Source: Nitrospiraceae bacterium (GTDB taxonomy: Bacteria > Nitrospirota > UBA9217). Taken from it: a stretch of 16,369 bases of DNA. Shown here piece after piece: positions 1 to 8,592 of the stretch (its first letter is position 1; the number at the start of each line of letters is the position of its first letter). Location of the stretch: contig DMKB01000364.1 in assembly GCA_003454665.1 (NCBI GenBank), forward strand, positions 1 through 16,369, given 5' to 3'. The translations under genes and the position numbers were made by a program. The notes under the pieces were generated by a model that did no database searches, was not told the DNA's origin, and saw only the letters and a program-made list of their open reading frames with translations.

Positions 1-1161
1 CGCATCAATCGTCGTGTAGGTCTGGTGAATAAGCCCAATGCCCCAATCCTGTGTATACAACTGCTCATCCCGTAAGGCGTTTTCAGGCGTGCCCTTACTG
101 AATGCAGCAAAGTCCGCGGCGTATCCGAGGTTGACGCTGACTGTTTTTGCCCGGAACCTGCCATCAAAGGCATCCACGTAACCGGCCTGGGCGTGGGCTG
201 TCAAATTTCTTGCAGCCTGGTACGTGAGGCCCAGGGATGCCTTGTATACTGCTCCGCCGCCAGTATCCACTGCTCCGCCGCCGGCAGCGCCTGCCGCCAC
301 GCGGGTTTCCAGCAGGAGCCGGTGACCTTTTGACGATTTACCGCCTTCGAATAAGGGGTACGCATAACCTGCGCCGACGAGGATCTCGGCAAAGCCGTCT
401 GCTGAGCCGCCTGCGGCTCCTGCTGTCTGAACAAACAAATACCCTCGCTCGCTTGCGTATTTGCCGTATTCAAAGCCCATCAAATCCATTCTCTCCGTGT
501 CCGTGACGCCGTCGGTGTTCTTCACATTATCGACGGGCGAGTATGTCTGATAGAGGAGGGAGAAATAATTGCGGGTAAAGCCGACTGTTTTCCCGGTGCG
601 CCGTGAGATACTGTTTATTGCTTCTGAAAGATCTCCGGAATAATCACTGTCTATTCGGATTGACTCAAAGGGAAGGGCGAAGGAGAGAGCGATGTGATCG
701 CTCTGGATGTCGCCGTTCGGGAAAGCGACCCTGGCAACGTGCAGGCCGAGAGAGTACGCCTTTGCGGTATAGAGCAGACCGACCTGTGGTCTGATCATCA
801 ACCCACCGCCCTGGGGGGCTGAGCCGCCCCCGCCCCCGCCGACGAACAGTCCGGCGTCGAAGGAAAAGCGATGGGTGAGTTTTTTTCGTACGCCTGCTTC
901 GAAGCCGCCGGTAAAAAAGCCTCCCCTTTCTCCCGTTACGGCGCCGAAGGCGCTCACGCCGGTGTACAGCCAGGGCGAGATGTCAATGAGATAGTGCGCC
1001 CCCAGAAGACCCATGTTTTCGTCCTGGGGCAGGTGAACGGTTTCATAGGACAAACGATACTGTCCGTGCCATGTATCAATGGCAGGCTCGGCGGACCCTG
1101 CAAGGCTGGACCAAAGTAACGATAGCAGCGGTATGAAAAGTATGAGTACTTTTGTGCGCAT
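1..1161 (-). CDS. Outer-membrane beta-barrel protein, 3' end outside window
   Basis: An uninterrupted frame of 387 codons runs from an ATG at 1161 to the left edge without a stop, so the C-terminus is missing. The N-terminus is a Sec signal peptide (MRTKVLILFIPLLSLLWSSL, then a likely cleavage after AGSA). The rest is made of alternating amphipathic strands rich in Gly, Tyr, Phe and Ala (for example LLYTAKAYSLGLHVARV and EILVGAGYAYPLFEGG), the pattern of an outer-membrane barrel. A Gly run (six Gly before SAPQGGG) lies near residue 110. A GAGAG ribosome-binding sequence sits just upstream of the ATG. The gene is divergent from the formate dehydrogenase operon. I do not recognise a specific family. 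A porin-like or surface barrel of unknown role is the most that can be said. The reading frame is certain, the function is not. Confidence 0.75.
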   Translation of the reverse strand, partial: MRTKVLILFIPLLSLLWSSLAGSAEPAIDTWHGQYRLSYETVHLPQDENMGLLGAHYLIDISPWLYTGVSAFGAVTGERGGFFTGGFEAGVRKKLTHRFSFDAGLFVGGGGGGSAPQGGGLMIRPQVGLLYTAKAYSLGLHVARVAFPNGDIQSDHIALSFALPFESIRIDSDYSGDLSEAINSISRRTGKTVGFTRNYFSLLYQTYSPVDNVKNTDGVTDTERMDLMGFEYGKYASERGYLFVQTAGAAGGSADGFAEILVGAGYAYPLFEGGKSSKGHRLLLETRVAAGAAGGGAVDTGGGAVYKASLGLTYQAARNLTAHAQAGYVDAFDGRFRAKTVSVNLGYAADFAAFSKGTPENALRDEQLYTQDWGIGLIHQTYTTIDA

Positions 1162-1351
1162 GCGCTCTCTCGAAAACAGCATTGGCGAATTTGCCATAGT
1201 GTAACACATTTTGCCCTGGAGTATTACGCCAACGTTACTTAGAAACCAAAGGACTACCTCCTGCGTTGTGAATACTATTGCACAGTTTATTACATAGCAA
1301 CCTTGCCCAATCGTCTATTTAATGCTCCCTTCTGCTGGCATATTTTTTGCT

Positions 1352-1389
1352 GTGAACAGGGTAACAATATTGTCAGCAGCGCTGTTCAC
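1352..1389. promoter_or_regulatory. Inverted-repeat operator candidate upstream of fdnG
   Basis: Two perfect 8-base arms, GTGAACAG (1352-1359) and CTGTTCAC (1382-1389), are separated by 22 bases. Inside them lies a perfect 10-base palindrome, ACAATATTGT (1364-1373), whose centre is only two bases from the centre of the outer repeat. The whole block ends just before the -10 element at 1397, so it covers the -35 region. That position suits a dimeric or tetrameric regulator acting as activator or repressor. The regulator is unknown. Confidence 0.5.
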
Positions 1390-1393
1390 CTGG

Positions 1394-1402
1394 TGCTATA
1401 AT
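1394..1402 (+). promoter_or_regulatory. Extended -10 promoter for the formate dehydrogenase operon
   Basis: TGCTATAAT is a perfect extended -10 (TGn followed by TATAAT). No good -35 hexamer lies 16-18 bases upstream. TTGTCA at 1370-1375 is 21 bases away, which is too far. This is typical of extended -10 or activator-dependent promoters. Transcription would begin near 1409, leaving a leader of about 100 nt before the ATG at 1509. Confidence 0.55.
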
Positions 1403-1508
1403 GTTTATGTAAACCCTTTCCATTCCGAACGTGATCCAACAACGGTTGCCTTGAGAGTCATGTTGTATCCATTTACCACACCGTTATCTTACTTACAAGG
1501 AGGATATC

Positions 1509-4500
1509 ATGGGGGTATCGAGACGAGATTTTCTCAAGATTTCCGGGGGCACCCTGGCCCTCGGCTCTCTGAGCGCAAGCCTTGATCCGGCAAAGGCCTA
1601 TGCCAGGGAATTGAGGATCAAGGACGCGAAAGAGACCACGACGATCTGTCCTTACTGCTCCGTAGGCTGCGGACTCGTGGTTCATACCAAGAACGGTAAG
1701 GTCGTGAACGCCGAGGGTGATCCGGCCCATCCGATCAGCGAGGGGACGCTCTGCTCCAAGGGCGCTTCGATCACGTCGATCGTGAACAACCCCGCGAGGA
1801 TCACCAAGCCGCGGTACCGGGCGGCGAACGCCACGGAGTGGCAAGAGGTCGAGTGGGACTGGGCCCTCGACCAGATCGCGCGCAAGATAAAAGACAGCAG
1901 GGACAAATCTTTTGTCAAGAAGTCAAAAGGCAAGGTCGTGAACCGGACCGACGGCATCGCCCACATCGGCAGCGCCGCCCTGGACAATGAAGAATGTTAC
2001 CTGATCCAGAAGCTCGTCCGCTCCTGGGGCCTCGTGGCGGTAGAGCATCAGGCCCGTATTTGACACTCCGCTACGGTAGCGGCTCTGGCAGAGTCGTTCG
2101 GACGCGGTGCAATGACGAACCACTGGATCGATATCAGAAATGCCGATGTTATACTTGCCATGGGAGGAAACCCGGCCGAGAACCATCCCATCTCCATGAA
2201 GTGGGTCCTGTGGGCGATGGAACGGGGTGCGAAGCTCATTTCCGCCGACCCGCGCTTCACCAGGACGTCGGCACGGGCCGATGTATATGCCCCGCTCCGT
2301 TCGGGAACGGACATTGCCTTCCTCGGGGGCATGATCAACTACATTATCCGGAACAACCTCTATTTCAAGGAGTACCTCAGCCGGTACACGAACGCGCCCT
2401 TCCTGGTCAACCCGGCGTTCAGGGGTCCCACGGATCTGGACGGCATATTCTCCGGTTACGACGGAAAGAAGCGGAAGTACGATAAAAAATCCTGGGCCTT
2501 TCAGAAAGGCGCAAAGGGGATACCGAAGACTGATTATACCCTGAACAACCCCAACTGCGTGTTCCAGCTCCTCAAGAAACACTATTCCCGCTATACCGTC
2601 GAGATGGTGTCTTCCGTTACCGGTACGCCCGAAGACAAACTCCGCGAGGTGTACCGGCTCTATGCTTCCACCGGAAAGCCCGACAAGGCCGGCACGGTGA
2701 TGTACGCCATGGGATGGACACAGCACACCGTCGGCACGCAGAACATCCGGGCCATGACCATTATCCAGTTCCTCCTGGGCAACATGGGTATTGCCGGCGG
2801 CGGCGTGAACGCCCTTCGTGGCGAGTCGAACGTGCAGGGGTCGACAGACCACGGTATCCTGTTCCACATCCTCCCGGGCTACCTCCCCGTCCCGAAGGCG
2901 TCGCTCACGGACCTCAAGACCTACATCGAAAAAACCACGCCGAAGGCGAATGACCCGAAGAGCGTCAACTGGTGGAAGAACAAGGGCAAGTACATCACGA
3001 GCTACCTGAAGGCCGTGTACGGCGATAATGCCACGAAGAAGAACGATTTCGGCTATGCCTGGCTGCCGAAGCTCGACGACGGTATGAACATGTCTTGGCT
3101 CATGCTGTTCGACGCCATGTTCAAGGGGCAGTTCGAAGGCTTCTTCGCCTGGGGCCAGAATCCCGCCTGCTCAGGCTCGAACGCGGGAAAGGTGCGGAAG
3201 GCGATGGAGAAGCTGAAATGGATGGTGAACGTGAACCTCTTCGACAACGAGACCGGCTCGTTCTGGCGGGGACCCGGCGTGAACCCCAAGGACGTCCAGA
3301 CCGAGGTGTTCGAGCTGCCCTGCTGTTCGTCGGTTGAAAAGGAAGGAAGCATTACGAACTCCGGCCGCGTGGCCCAGTGGCGCTACAAGGCCGTTGATCC
3401 CGTTGGTGAATCCAAGTCCGATTCGGATATCATGAACGAGCTGTACTTCCGGGTCAAGAGACTCTACGAACAGGAGGGCGGAAAATATCCCGATCCGATC
3501 CTGAACCTCACCTGGGATTACGGCGAGAAAGGCGCGGACGGCAAGGTCAAGGAGGTGGACACCCATCTCGTGGCCAGAGAGATCAACGGGTATTATCACG
3601 CCGATGTATACGACAAAAAAAAGGGCAAGCTCCTCGGCAGGAAGGGCGAACTCTGCAAGACCTTCGGCCATCTCCAGGCTGACGGGTCCACTTCGGCCGG
3701 CAACTGGCTCTACACCCAGAGCTACATCCAGAAGGGCGCGAAGACCATCAACATGATGGCCCGAAGGAGCACGAAGGACCCGACGGGCCTCGGGCTCTAT
3801 CCGGAATGGGCGTGGGCCTGGCCGGTGAACCGGAGGATCCTGTACAACCGCGCCTCTGTCGATGTGAACGGAAAAGCGTGGAACCCGAAAAAGGCCGTTA
3901 TCCGCTGGAATGCCGCGACAGGCAAGTGGACGGGCGACGTTCCGGACGGCGGCGCGCCTCCCCTGAACCAGGCCAAGGGAACACTTCCCTTTATCATGAA
4001 GCCCGACGGGGTTGGATCGGTCTTTGGGCCGGGCCGTGCAGACGGTCCGTTTCCCGAGCACTATGAACCGCTGGAGTGCCCGGTGCAGGAAAATCCCATG
4101 TCCAAAAAGCACCGGATCAACCCGACGGTAAAGCTGTTCTTCGACGTAAAAGGACCGCACGACGAGCCCGTGAAAGAAGGCGGACTCGCCGAGGACACCT
4201 TCCTGACCTGTGATGTTCGCTATCCCTACGTGGCGACGACGTACCGCGTGTCCGAGCACTGGCAGACCGGCGTTCTGACGCGGCACCAGCCCTGGCTGCT
4301 CGAGATGGTTCCGCAGCAGTTCGTGGAGATGAGTCATGAACTGGCAGCGGAAAAGGAGATCAGAAACGGTGACCCCGTAACCGTATCGTCGGCGCGCGGG
4401 AAGGTGCTCGCCTACGCCATGGTGACGAGCAGGTTCCGCCCCTTCAAGGTGGCGGCTTCGACGGTCCACCAGGTGGGATTGCCGTGGTGCTTCGGCTGGC

Positions 4501-4619
4501 AGTATCCCGAGAAGGGGGACCAGGGCGACAGCTCGAACCTTCTTACCCCGACGATCGGCGACGCGAACACCATGATCCCTGAAACCAAGGCCTTTATGGT
4601 CAATGTCGAGAAGGCATAG
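1509..4619 (+). CDS. fdnG: Formate dehydrogenase alpha subunit, selenocysteine-containing, Tat-exported
   Basis: Oxidises formate to CO2 at a molybdenum or tungsten bis-pterin site. The protein has 1036 residues when the in-frame TGA at 2061-2063 is read as selenocysteine 185. The context EHQARI-U-HSATVAALAESFGRGAMTNH is the FDH-N active-site signature. Residues 4-10 (SRRDFLK) form a twin-arginine signal, so the enzyme faces the periplasm. C47, C50, C54 and C82 bind one [4Fe-4S] cluster. The molybdopterin oxidoreductase domain follows, and the dinucleotide-binding domain forms the C-terminus. The start is fixed by AAGGAGG at 1497-1503 and by the Tat signal. An internal ATG at 2112 would lose the cluster, the Sec and the export signal. 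The next gene begins nine bases after the stop, so the subunits are co-transcribed. E. coli FdnG is 1015 residues from memory, so the size is normal. Confidence 0.96.
2061..2095 (+). promoter_or_regulatory. Selenocysteine codon and SECIS hairpin in fdnG
   Basis: The TGA at 2061-2063 is followed by a hairpin with arms GGCTCT (2081-2086) and AGAGTC (2090-2095), one G-U pair and an apical loop GGC. There are 23 nt between the TGA and the loop. Bacterial SECIS elements have a short stem shortly after the UGA and a G at the start of the loop, which this satisfies. A competing hairpin, CCGCTA/TAGCGG with loop CGG (2068-2082), overlaps it by two bases. Folding is judged by eye. Confidence 0.7.
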
Positions 4620-4628
4620 GAGGCAGTC

Positions 4629-5438
4629 ATGACAACGAACAATAAGACCTCAAAAGGCGTGCTCGTGGACCTGACCCGGTGTATCGGCTGCCGTGGCTGC
4701 CAGATCGCGTGCAAATCATGGAACGAACGCTCGACCAAAGACACGGTCATGAGCGGCGTGTTCACGAACCCGCCGAAGTTGAATTCCGAGACCTATACCC
4801 ATATCAACTACATCGAACAGCCCCAGGACAGCGGCCAGGCGTGGCATTTCGTCAAGGACCAGTGCATGCACTGCAAGGACCCGGCCTGCGTGTCGGCCTG
4901 TCCGGTGAATGCCCTCGAAAAGACGTCTACCGGCCCGGTCGTCTACCACTACAGCCGGTGCATCGGCTGCCGGTACTGCATGATCGCATGCCCCTTCCAG
5001 ATACCGAAGTACGAATGGGAGAAGGCCCTGACCCCCTGGGTGCAGAAGTGCACGTTCTGCTCCGAGCGGATAGCCAACGAACTTGTCCCGGCCTGTATCA
5101 AGGTCTGTCCGACGCAAGTAATGCACTACGGCACGCTTGAAGAGGTGTTGCGAGAGGCAAAAAAGCGGCAGCAGGACAGTCCGGGCAGGTACCATGATCG
5201 TATTTACGGTGAAAAGGAAGCAGGCGGCACGGCCTGGGTCTATCTTTCGAGCGTTCCCTTTGAACAGCTCGGCTTCAATGTGAACATACCCGACGTCCAA
5301 CTGCCTTCGCTCACCTGGGCGTCGCTCAACAAGATTCCGGCGACGGTCGGCGGTTTTGTCGTTGCCCTCTCGCTCATCGCCTGGTTCCGCAACCGCGGCA
5401 GCAAAGGTGAACAATCCGCACAGGGAAAGGAGAAATAG
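4629..5438 (+). CDS. fdnH: Formate dehydrogenase beta subunit, four [4Fe-4S] ferredoxin-type protein
   Basis: Carries electrons from the catalytic subunit to the membrane subunit. All sixteen cluster cysteines are present in 269 residues: C18/21/24/28, C79/82/87/91, C111/114/117/121 and C141/144/156/160. The FdnH/FdoH arrangement is recognisable. A single membrane helix at about residues 236-254 (PATVGGFVVALSLIAWF) anchors the C-terminus, with a short charged tail after it. The ribosome-binding site AGGAGG (4618-4623) overlaps the stop of the alpha gene, which shows tight coupling. There is no signal peptide, as expected for a subunit exported with the Tat-bearing alpha subunit. It is somewhat shorter than E. 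coli FdnH as I remember it. Confidence 0.94.
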   Translation: MTTNNKTSKGVLVDLTRCIGCRGCQIACKSWNERSTKDTVMSGVFTNPPKLNSETYTHINYIEQPQDSGQAWHFVKDQCMHCKDPACVSACPVNALEKTSTGPVVYHYSRCIGCRYCMIACPFQIPKYEWEKALTPWVQKCTFCSERIANELVPACIKVCPTQVMHYGTLEEVLREAKKRQQDSPGRYHDRIYGEKEAGGTAWVYLSSVPFEQLGFNVNIPDVQLPSLTWASLNKIPATVGGFVVALSLIAWFRNRGSKGEQSAQGKEK

Positions 5439-5440
5439 CC

Positions 5441-6568
5441 ATGGCTACGGTTAAAGAGTACTACCAGTCACAGCCCCGCGGCATGAAGATTCTCTTTGCC
5501 CTCGTCGGCATCGGGCTGCTCACGATTCTCGTGCGTCTTGCCACGGGTCTCGGGGCAACAACGAACCTGAGCGACGACGTACCCTGGGGTCTCTGGATCG
5601 CCGTGGATGTTCTCTGCGGTGTCGCCCTCGCAGCAGGGGGATTCTCCGTTGCCGCGGCAGTCTACATCTTCAACATGAAGAAGTATCGGCCTATTGTACG
5701 GCCGGCCGTCCTGACGGCCTTCATCGGCTACCTCGTGGTGGTCTTCGGGCTCTTCGTCGATATCGGGAAGCCCTTCAGCTTCTGGCATCCCCTCGTGATG
5801 TGGAACTATCACTCGATTATGTTCGAGATCGTCTGGTGTATTACCCTCTACACGGCGGTCCTTGCCCTTGAGTTCGCGCCGGCCTTCCTCGAGCGGTTCA
5901 AGTGGGAGAAGACGCTGAACGTGCTCAAGAAGTTCATCTATCCGCTGGTGATCGCCGGGATCGTACTTTCCTATCTGCACCAGTCGTCCCTGGGTGCGCT
6001 CTTCCTGATCGTGCCGCAAAAGCTGAACCACCTGTGGTATTCACCGATCATCCCACAGCTGTTCTTCCTGTCGGCCATTGCCCTCGGTCTTGCGATGGTT
6101 TCCCTCGAATCGATCATGGGCTCCCGTGTTTTCAAGCGGGAATATGAAATGGGCATCCTCCAGGGCCTTACGAAGGGCGTTGCGATAGTCCTCGCCATAT
6201 ACCTGGTCGTGAAGATCGCGGACCTCGCGGTGCGCGGAAGCCTGCCCCTGGTGTTCACGAGCGGCGCGGCAAGCTTCTTTTTCATCACCGAGATGCTTGT
6301 CGGCGTGCTCATTCCCCTCGCGCTCTTCGCCCGGAAGCAGACACGGGAGTCGGTCAACGGTATTCTTACGGCTTCCTCCTTCGTGATCGTGGGAATCGTC
6401 ATGAACCGATTCAACGCGAACTTTTTCACCCAGGCAGGAACAGGCACGTTCTACTTCCCGGCGATATTGGAGTTCCTTGTCACGATCGGGCTGATATCAC
6501 TGGCGATCCTGCTCTATCGCCTCGCCGTGACCTATCTGCCGGTGTTCCCTGAGGCGGAGCGTACGTAA
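5441..6568 (+). CDS. HybB/NrfD-type quinone-reactive membrane subunit of the formate dehydrogenase
   Basis: An integral membrane protein of 375 residues with about ten hydrophobic helices (roughly 16-36, 53-77, 89-108, 126-147, 165-187, 203-226, 243-262, 275-297, 308-323 and 341-366). DDVPWGLWIAVDVLCGVALA near the N-terminus and YLHQSSLGALFLIVPQ at 178-193 are recognisable HybB-family sequence. HybB and NrfD proteins hand electrons from a neighbouring four-cluster subunit to the quinone pool without haem. It starts two bases after the beta subunit, and its ribosome-binding site (AGGAG) lies inside that gene. It takes the place of the diheme cytochrome b subunit FdnI of the E. coli complex. 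Whether the complex also pumps protons cannot be read from the sequence. Confidence 0.92.
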   Translation: MATVKEYYQSQPRGMKILFALVGIGLLTILVRLATGLGATTNLSDDVPWGLWIAVDVLCGVALAAGGFSVAAAVYIFNMKKYRPIVRPAVLTAFIGYLVVVFGLFVDIGKPFSFWHPLVMWNYHSIMFEIVWCITLYTAVLALEFAPAFLERFKWEKTLNVLKKFIYPLVIAGIVLSYLHQSSLGALFLIVPQKLNHLWYSPIIPQLFFLSAIALGLAMVSLESIMGSRVFKREYEMGILQGLTKGVAIVLAIYLVVKIADLAVRGSLPLVFTSGAASFFFITEMLVGVLIPLALFARKQTRESVNGILTASSFVIVGIVMNRFNANFFTQAGTGTFYFPAILEFLVTIGLISLAILLYRLAVTYLPVFPEAERT

Positions 6569-6580
6569 GGTTCAGCATCA

Positions 6581-6612
6581 CAGGAGACGGGACAGCAATG
6601 TCCCGTCTCCTG
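6581..6612 (+). terminator. Strong hairpin after the formate dehydrogenase operon
   Basis: A perfect 14-base stem, CAGGAGACGGGACA (6581-6594) with TGTCCCGTCTCCTG (6599-6612), closes on a GCAA tetraloop. The following bases, TTCCCCTTTCC, are only partly T-rich. It lies 12 bases after the stop and 29 bases before the next start. It may be a partial terminator or an mRNA 3'-stabilising hairpin, because the next gene has almost no room for its own promoter. Confidence 0.75.
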
Positions 6613-6641
6613 TTCCCCTTTCCTGAACGTGGAGGCTTTCC

Positions 6642-7238
6642 GTGAAAAAACTCCTCATCCCGTCTCTCGCCCTTCTCGTCTCGATCTGTTCCACCGCATA
6701 TGCTGATGAGACGCGTTATCGTGTGCCCATCGGCGACTCGCCGTCACTGGGCCCGCAGAATGCGCCGGTCACCATCATAGAATTCATTGATTTCCAGTGA
6801 CCGCACTGCGTGGGGGCCGGTCCGGCCGTCAAGAAGATCAGGAAGACCTATGCAGGAAAGATTCGTCTTATTATCAAAAACTACCCCTATCGGTATCGAG
6901 ATTACGCTTTCGGCGCCGCGGCCGCTTCGCTCGCGGCCCGGGACCAGGGCAAGTACTGGGAAATGCATGATCTGCTGATCGAGCGTTCTCCAAAACTCGA
7001 CCGCCAGAGCCTCGTCAGTTACGCGCGGGAACTGGGGCTCAATGTGAATCGCTTCATACGGGCAATGGACGGCAAGAAGATCGGCAAAGCCATAAAAAAG
7101 GACCTGAAGCTGGCCGTCAAGATGGACCTCTACAATACTCCGACATTCTTCATTAACGGCAGAAAAGTTGTGGGCAACAGACCCTATGAATACTTGACGA
7201 AGATTATCGATGAAGAGCTGAAGAGGACGGGGAAGTAG
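6642..7238 (+). CDS. DsbA-like thioredoxin-fold selenoprotein, exported
   Basis: A 198-residue protein if the in-frame TGA at 6798-6800 is read as selenocysteine 53. The site reads EFIDFQ-U-PHC, so the CPHC motif of DsbA/DsbG-type thiol oxidoreductases becomes U53-P-H-C56. C56 is the only Cys outside the signal peptide. Residues 1-21 (MKKLLIPSLALLVSICSTAY plus A) form a signal peptide. The cis-proline loop is NTPTFF (P167), and the helical insert is at about 85-150. The GTG start at 6642 has GGAGG at 6631-6635 and gives the signal peptide. The later ATG at 6810 would remove both the signal and the active site. Its likely role is a periplasmic thiol/selenol redox reaction. It lies between the formate dehydrogenase genes and a c-type peroxidase, 49 bases before the latter. 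Substrate and reaction direction are unknown. Confidence 0.9.
6798..6827 (+). promoter_or_regulatory. Selenocysteine codon and SECIS hairpin in the DsbA-like gene
   Basis: After the TGA at 6798-6800 comes GGCCG (6815-6819), loop GTC (6820-6822) and CGGCC (6823-6827). Opening the last pair gives the loop GGTCC, starting 18 nt after the TGA. From memory this matches both the spacing and the GGUC loop of the E. coli fdhF SECIS. The lower stem is poorly paired. Folding is judged by eye. Confidence 0.7.
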
Positions 7239-7250
7239 GAAGATGGATCA

Positions 7251-7274
7251 AGTGCGGAATTCGGAGTGCGGAAT
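7251..7274. repeat. Short direct repeat before the peroxidase gene
   Basis: AGTGCGGAAT occurs twice, at 7251-7260 and 7265-7274, with a 14-base period. It lies between the DsbA-like stop and the peroxidase start and ends at that gene's ribosome-binding site. An 11-base part, CGGAGTGCGGA, recurs at 15393-15403 inside hisF, but a shared 11-mer is expected by chance in 16 kb. Confidence 0.45.
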
Positions 7275-7287
7275 GGAGGTATACGTC

Positions 7288-8355
7288 ATGATACGCCGCC
7301 TGTTCATAGCCATGGGGTTTATTTTCTTCTCGGCATTAACGTTCACCCTGCCGTCCTTTGCCGGGCACCTTGAGCCGTTCAAAGAAGCACCGGTTCCGAA
7401 GGAAAATCCCCAGACAGGGAATAAGATCGAGCTCGGGAAACAGCTCTTTTTCGACAGGAGACTGTCAGGCGACGGGACCATGAGCTGCGCTACCTGCCAC
7501 AATCCGGAACGGGCCTTTACCGACGGCCTCGACATTTCCCTCAGCTATCCCACGACGCGGAACTGGAGAAACTCGCCGACGCTCATCAACGTGGCGCTCC
7601 AGAAATTTCTGTTTCACGATGGACGAGTCAGAACGCTGGAAGACCAGGCGCTCTTTCCCATGATGTCGGCCTTCGAGATGAATCAGAACCTCGATTTTCT
7701 CGAGGAAGAGCTCACGGCGGTTCCCGAGTACGTGAGGTCCTTTAAAAAGGTCTTCGGCGGAGAAATCACGCGTAAGCGGATAGCCATGGCCCTCGCGTCG
7801 TTTCAACGGACCCTCTCCTCGAAAAACGCGCCCATCGACGGCTACCTCAGGGGCAACAAGGGGGTTCTCTCCGTCAGGGCGCAGAGGGGCTTCGCACTCT
7901 TTACGGGAAAGGGGAGATGCACCGAATGTCATCACGGCGTCAGCCTGTCGGACCACAAGTTCCATGCCCTCCATGTTCCCGACAATCCCGCCTTGAAGAA
8001 TGATCCTCGCGTTATCGCTACCGCACGGTTTGTGGCCAAGGTATATCACTACGAAGACTACCGGAATCTCAATGAAGATCCGGGACGGTATCTGATCACG
8101 AAAGACAAAAAAGACTGGAAGGCCTTCAGGACTCCGACCCTGCGGGAAGTCTCCCGAACCGCACCGTATATGCAGAATGGCGTGTTTAACACCCTCGAGG
8201 AGGTGATAGATTTTTTCAACAAGGGCGGAGGGAAGGGAAACAAGGCGCTGAAACCGCTGCACTTGGGAGCAGGGGAAAAAGCTGATCTCAAGGCCTTTCT
8301 TGTGGAGGCGCTGGCGGGCGAGGAGGTTCTCGTCAAACATCCGGCATTGCCTTGA
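7288..8355 (+). CDS. Diheme cytochrome c peroxidase, CCP/MauG family
   Basis: A periplasmic enzyme that reduces hydrogen peroxide with electrons from c-type cytochromes. Both haem c sites are visible: C67-A-T-C70-H71 and C211-T-E-C214-H215. The family features FFDRRLS, FHDGRVRTLEDQ and FRTPTLREVSRTAPYMQNG lie at the expected places, and the length of 355 residues is usual. The chosen ATG at 7288 has TGGAGG at 7275-7279 and begins a good signal peptide (MIRRLFIAMGFIFFSALTFT). An in-frame ATG at 7243 would add 15 residues before the signal, so it is less likely. The gene follows the DsbA-like selenoprotein by 49 bases in the same direction. A MauG-like modifying enzyme from the same family is possible, but the sequence reads as an ordinary peroxidase. 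Confidence 0.9.
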   Translation: MIRRLFIAMGFIFFSALTFTLPSFAGHLEPFKEAPVPKENPQTGNKIELGKQLFFDRRLSGDGTMSCATCHNPERAFTDGLDISLSYPTTRNWRNSPTLINVALQKFLFHDGRVRTLEDQALFPMMSAFEMNQNLDFLEEELTAVPEYVRSFKKVFGGEITRKRIAMALASFQRTLSSKNAPIDGYLRGNKGVLSVRAQRGFALFTGKGRCTECHHGVSLSDHKFHALHVPDNPALKNDPRVIATARFVAKVYHYEDYRNLNEDPGRYLITKDKKDWKAFRTPTLREVSRTAPYMQNGVFNTLEEVIDFFNKGGGKGNKALKPLHLGAGEKADLKAFLVEALAGEEVLVKHPALP

Positions 8356-8427
8356 AGGTTGCGGGCTTTTCGTGTAATACGTTAGCGAGGAAATGCCTCA
8401 GACCAACGAAATAACACCATAATCTCA

Positions 8428-8496
8428 GACAGGATAACAGGATGAACTGGATGAGAGATTATTGGCTTTCATCTGACGTTATCCTGTAATCCTGTC
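8428..8496. repeat. Inverted repeat with GACAGGAT/ATCCTGTC arms, upstream of fdhE
   Basis: The arms GACAGGATAACAGGAT (8428-8443) and ATCCTGTAATCCTGTC (8481-8496) pair at 15 of 16 positions around a 37-base spacer. Each arm is itself two copies of an ACAGGAT unit. Sequences of the same type occur after fdhE at 9453-9536. This looks like a dispersed palindromic element. It could also act as a terminator for the peroxidase gene, since AAAAAGG follows it. Confidence 0.6.
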
Positions 8497-8592
8497 AAAA
8501 AGGTCATGCTTTTCGGGAGGGTGACCGACTCAAAAACTTGACTCAAAATTAAAGAGCCTTGTCTTGAACGTATTGTAATTGAGGTTATTTGC

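Larger units (their letters stand above)
1162..1508. other. Divergent intergenic region before the formate dehydrogenase operon
   Basis: This 347-base AT-rich stretch separates two genes that point away from each other. The right half holds an extended -10 element and an inverted repeat, listed separately. The left part should hold the promoter of the barrel gene, but I found no convincing -35/-10 pair there. No protein-coding frame with family resemblance is visible. Confidence 0.7.

Noticed and set aside
1351..1366. CRP/FNR-type site, TGTGA-N6-TAACA
   Set aside because: One half-site is imperfect, and the bases are better explained as part of the larger inverted repeat at 1352-1389.
3171..4469. 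Long minus-strand frame (432 codons) opposite fdnG, and another at 1923-2867
   Set aside because: Both are antisense to a well-conserved gene with high GC at third positions. They show no family resemblance, signal peptide or ribosome-binding site.
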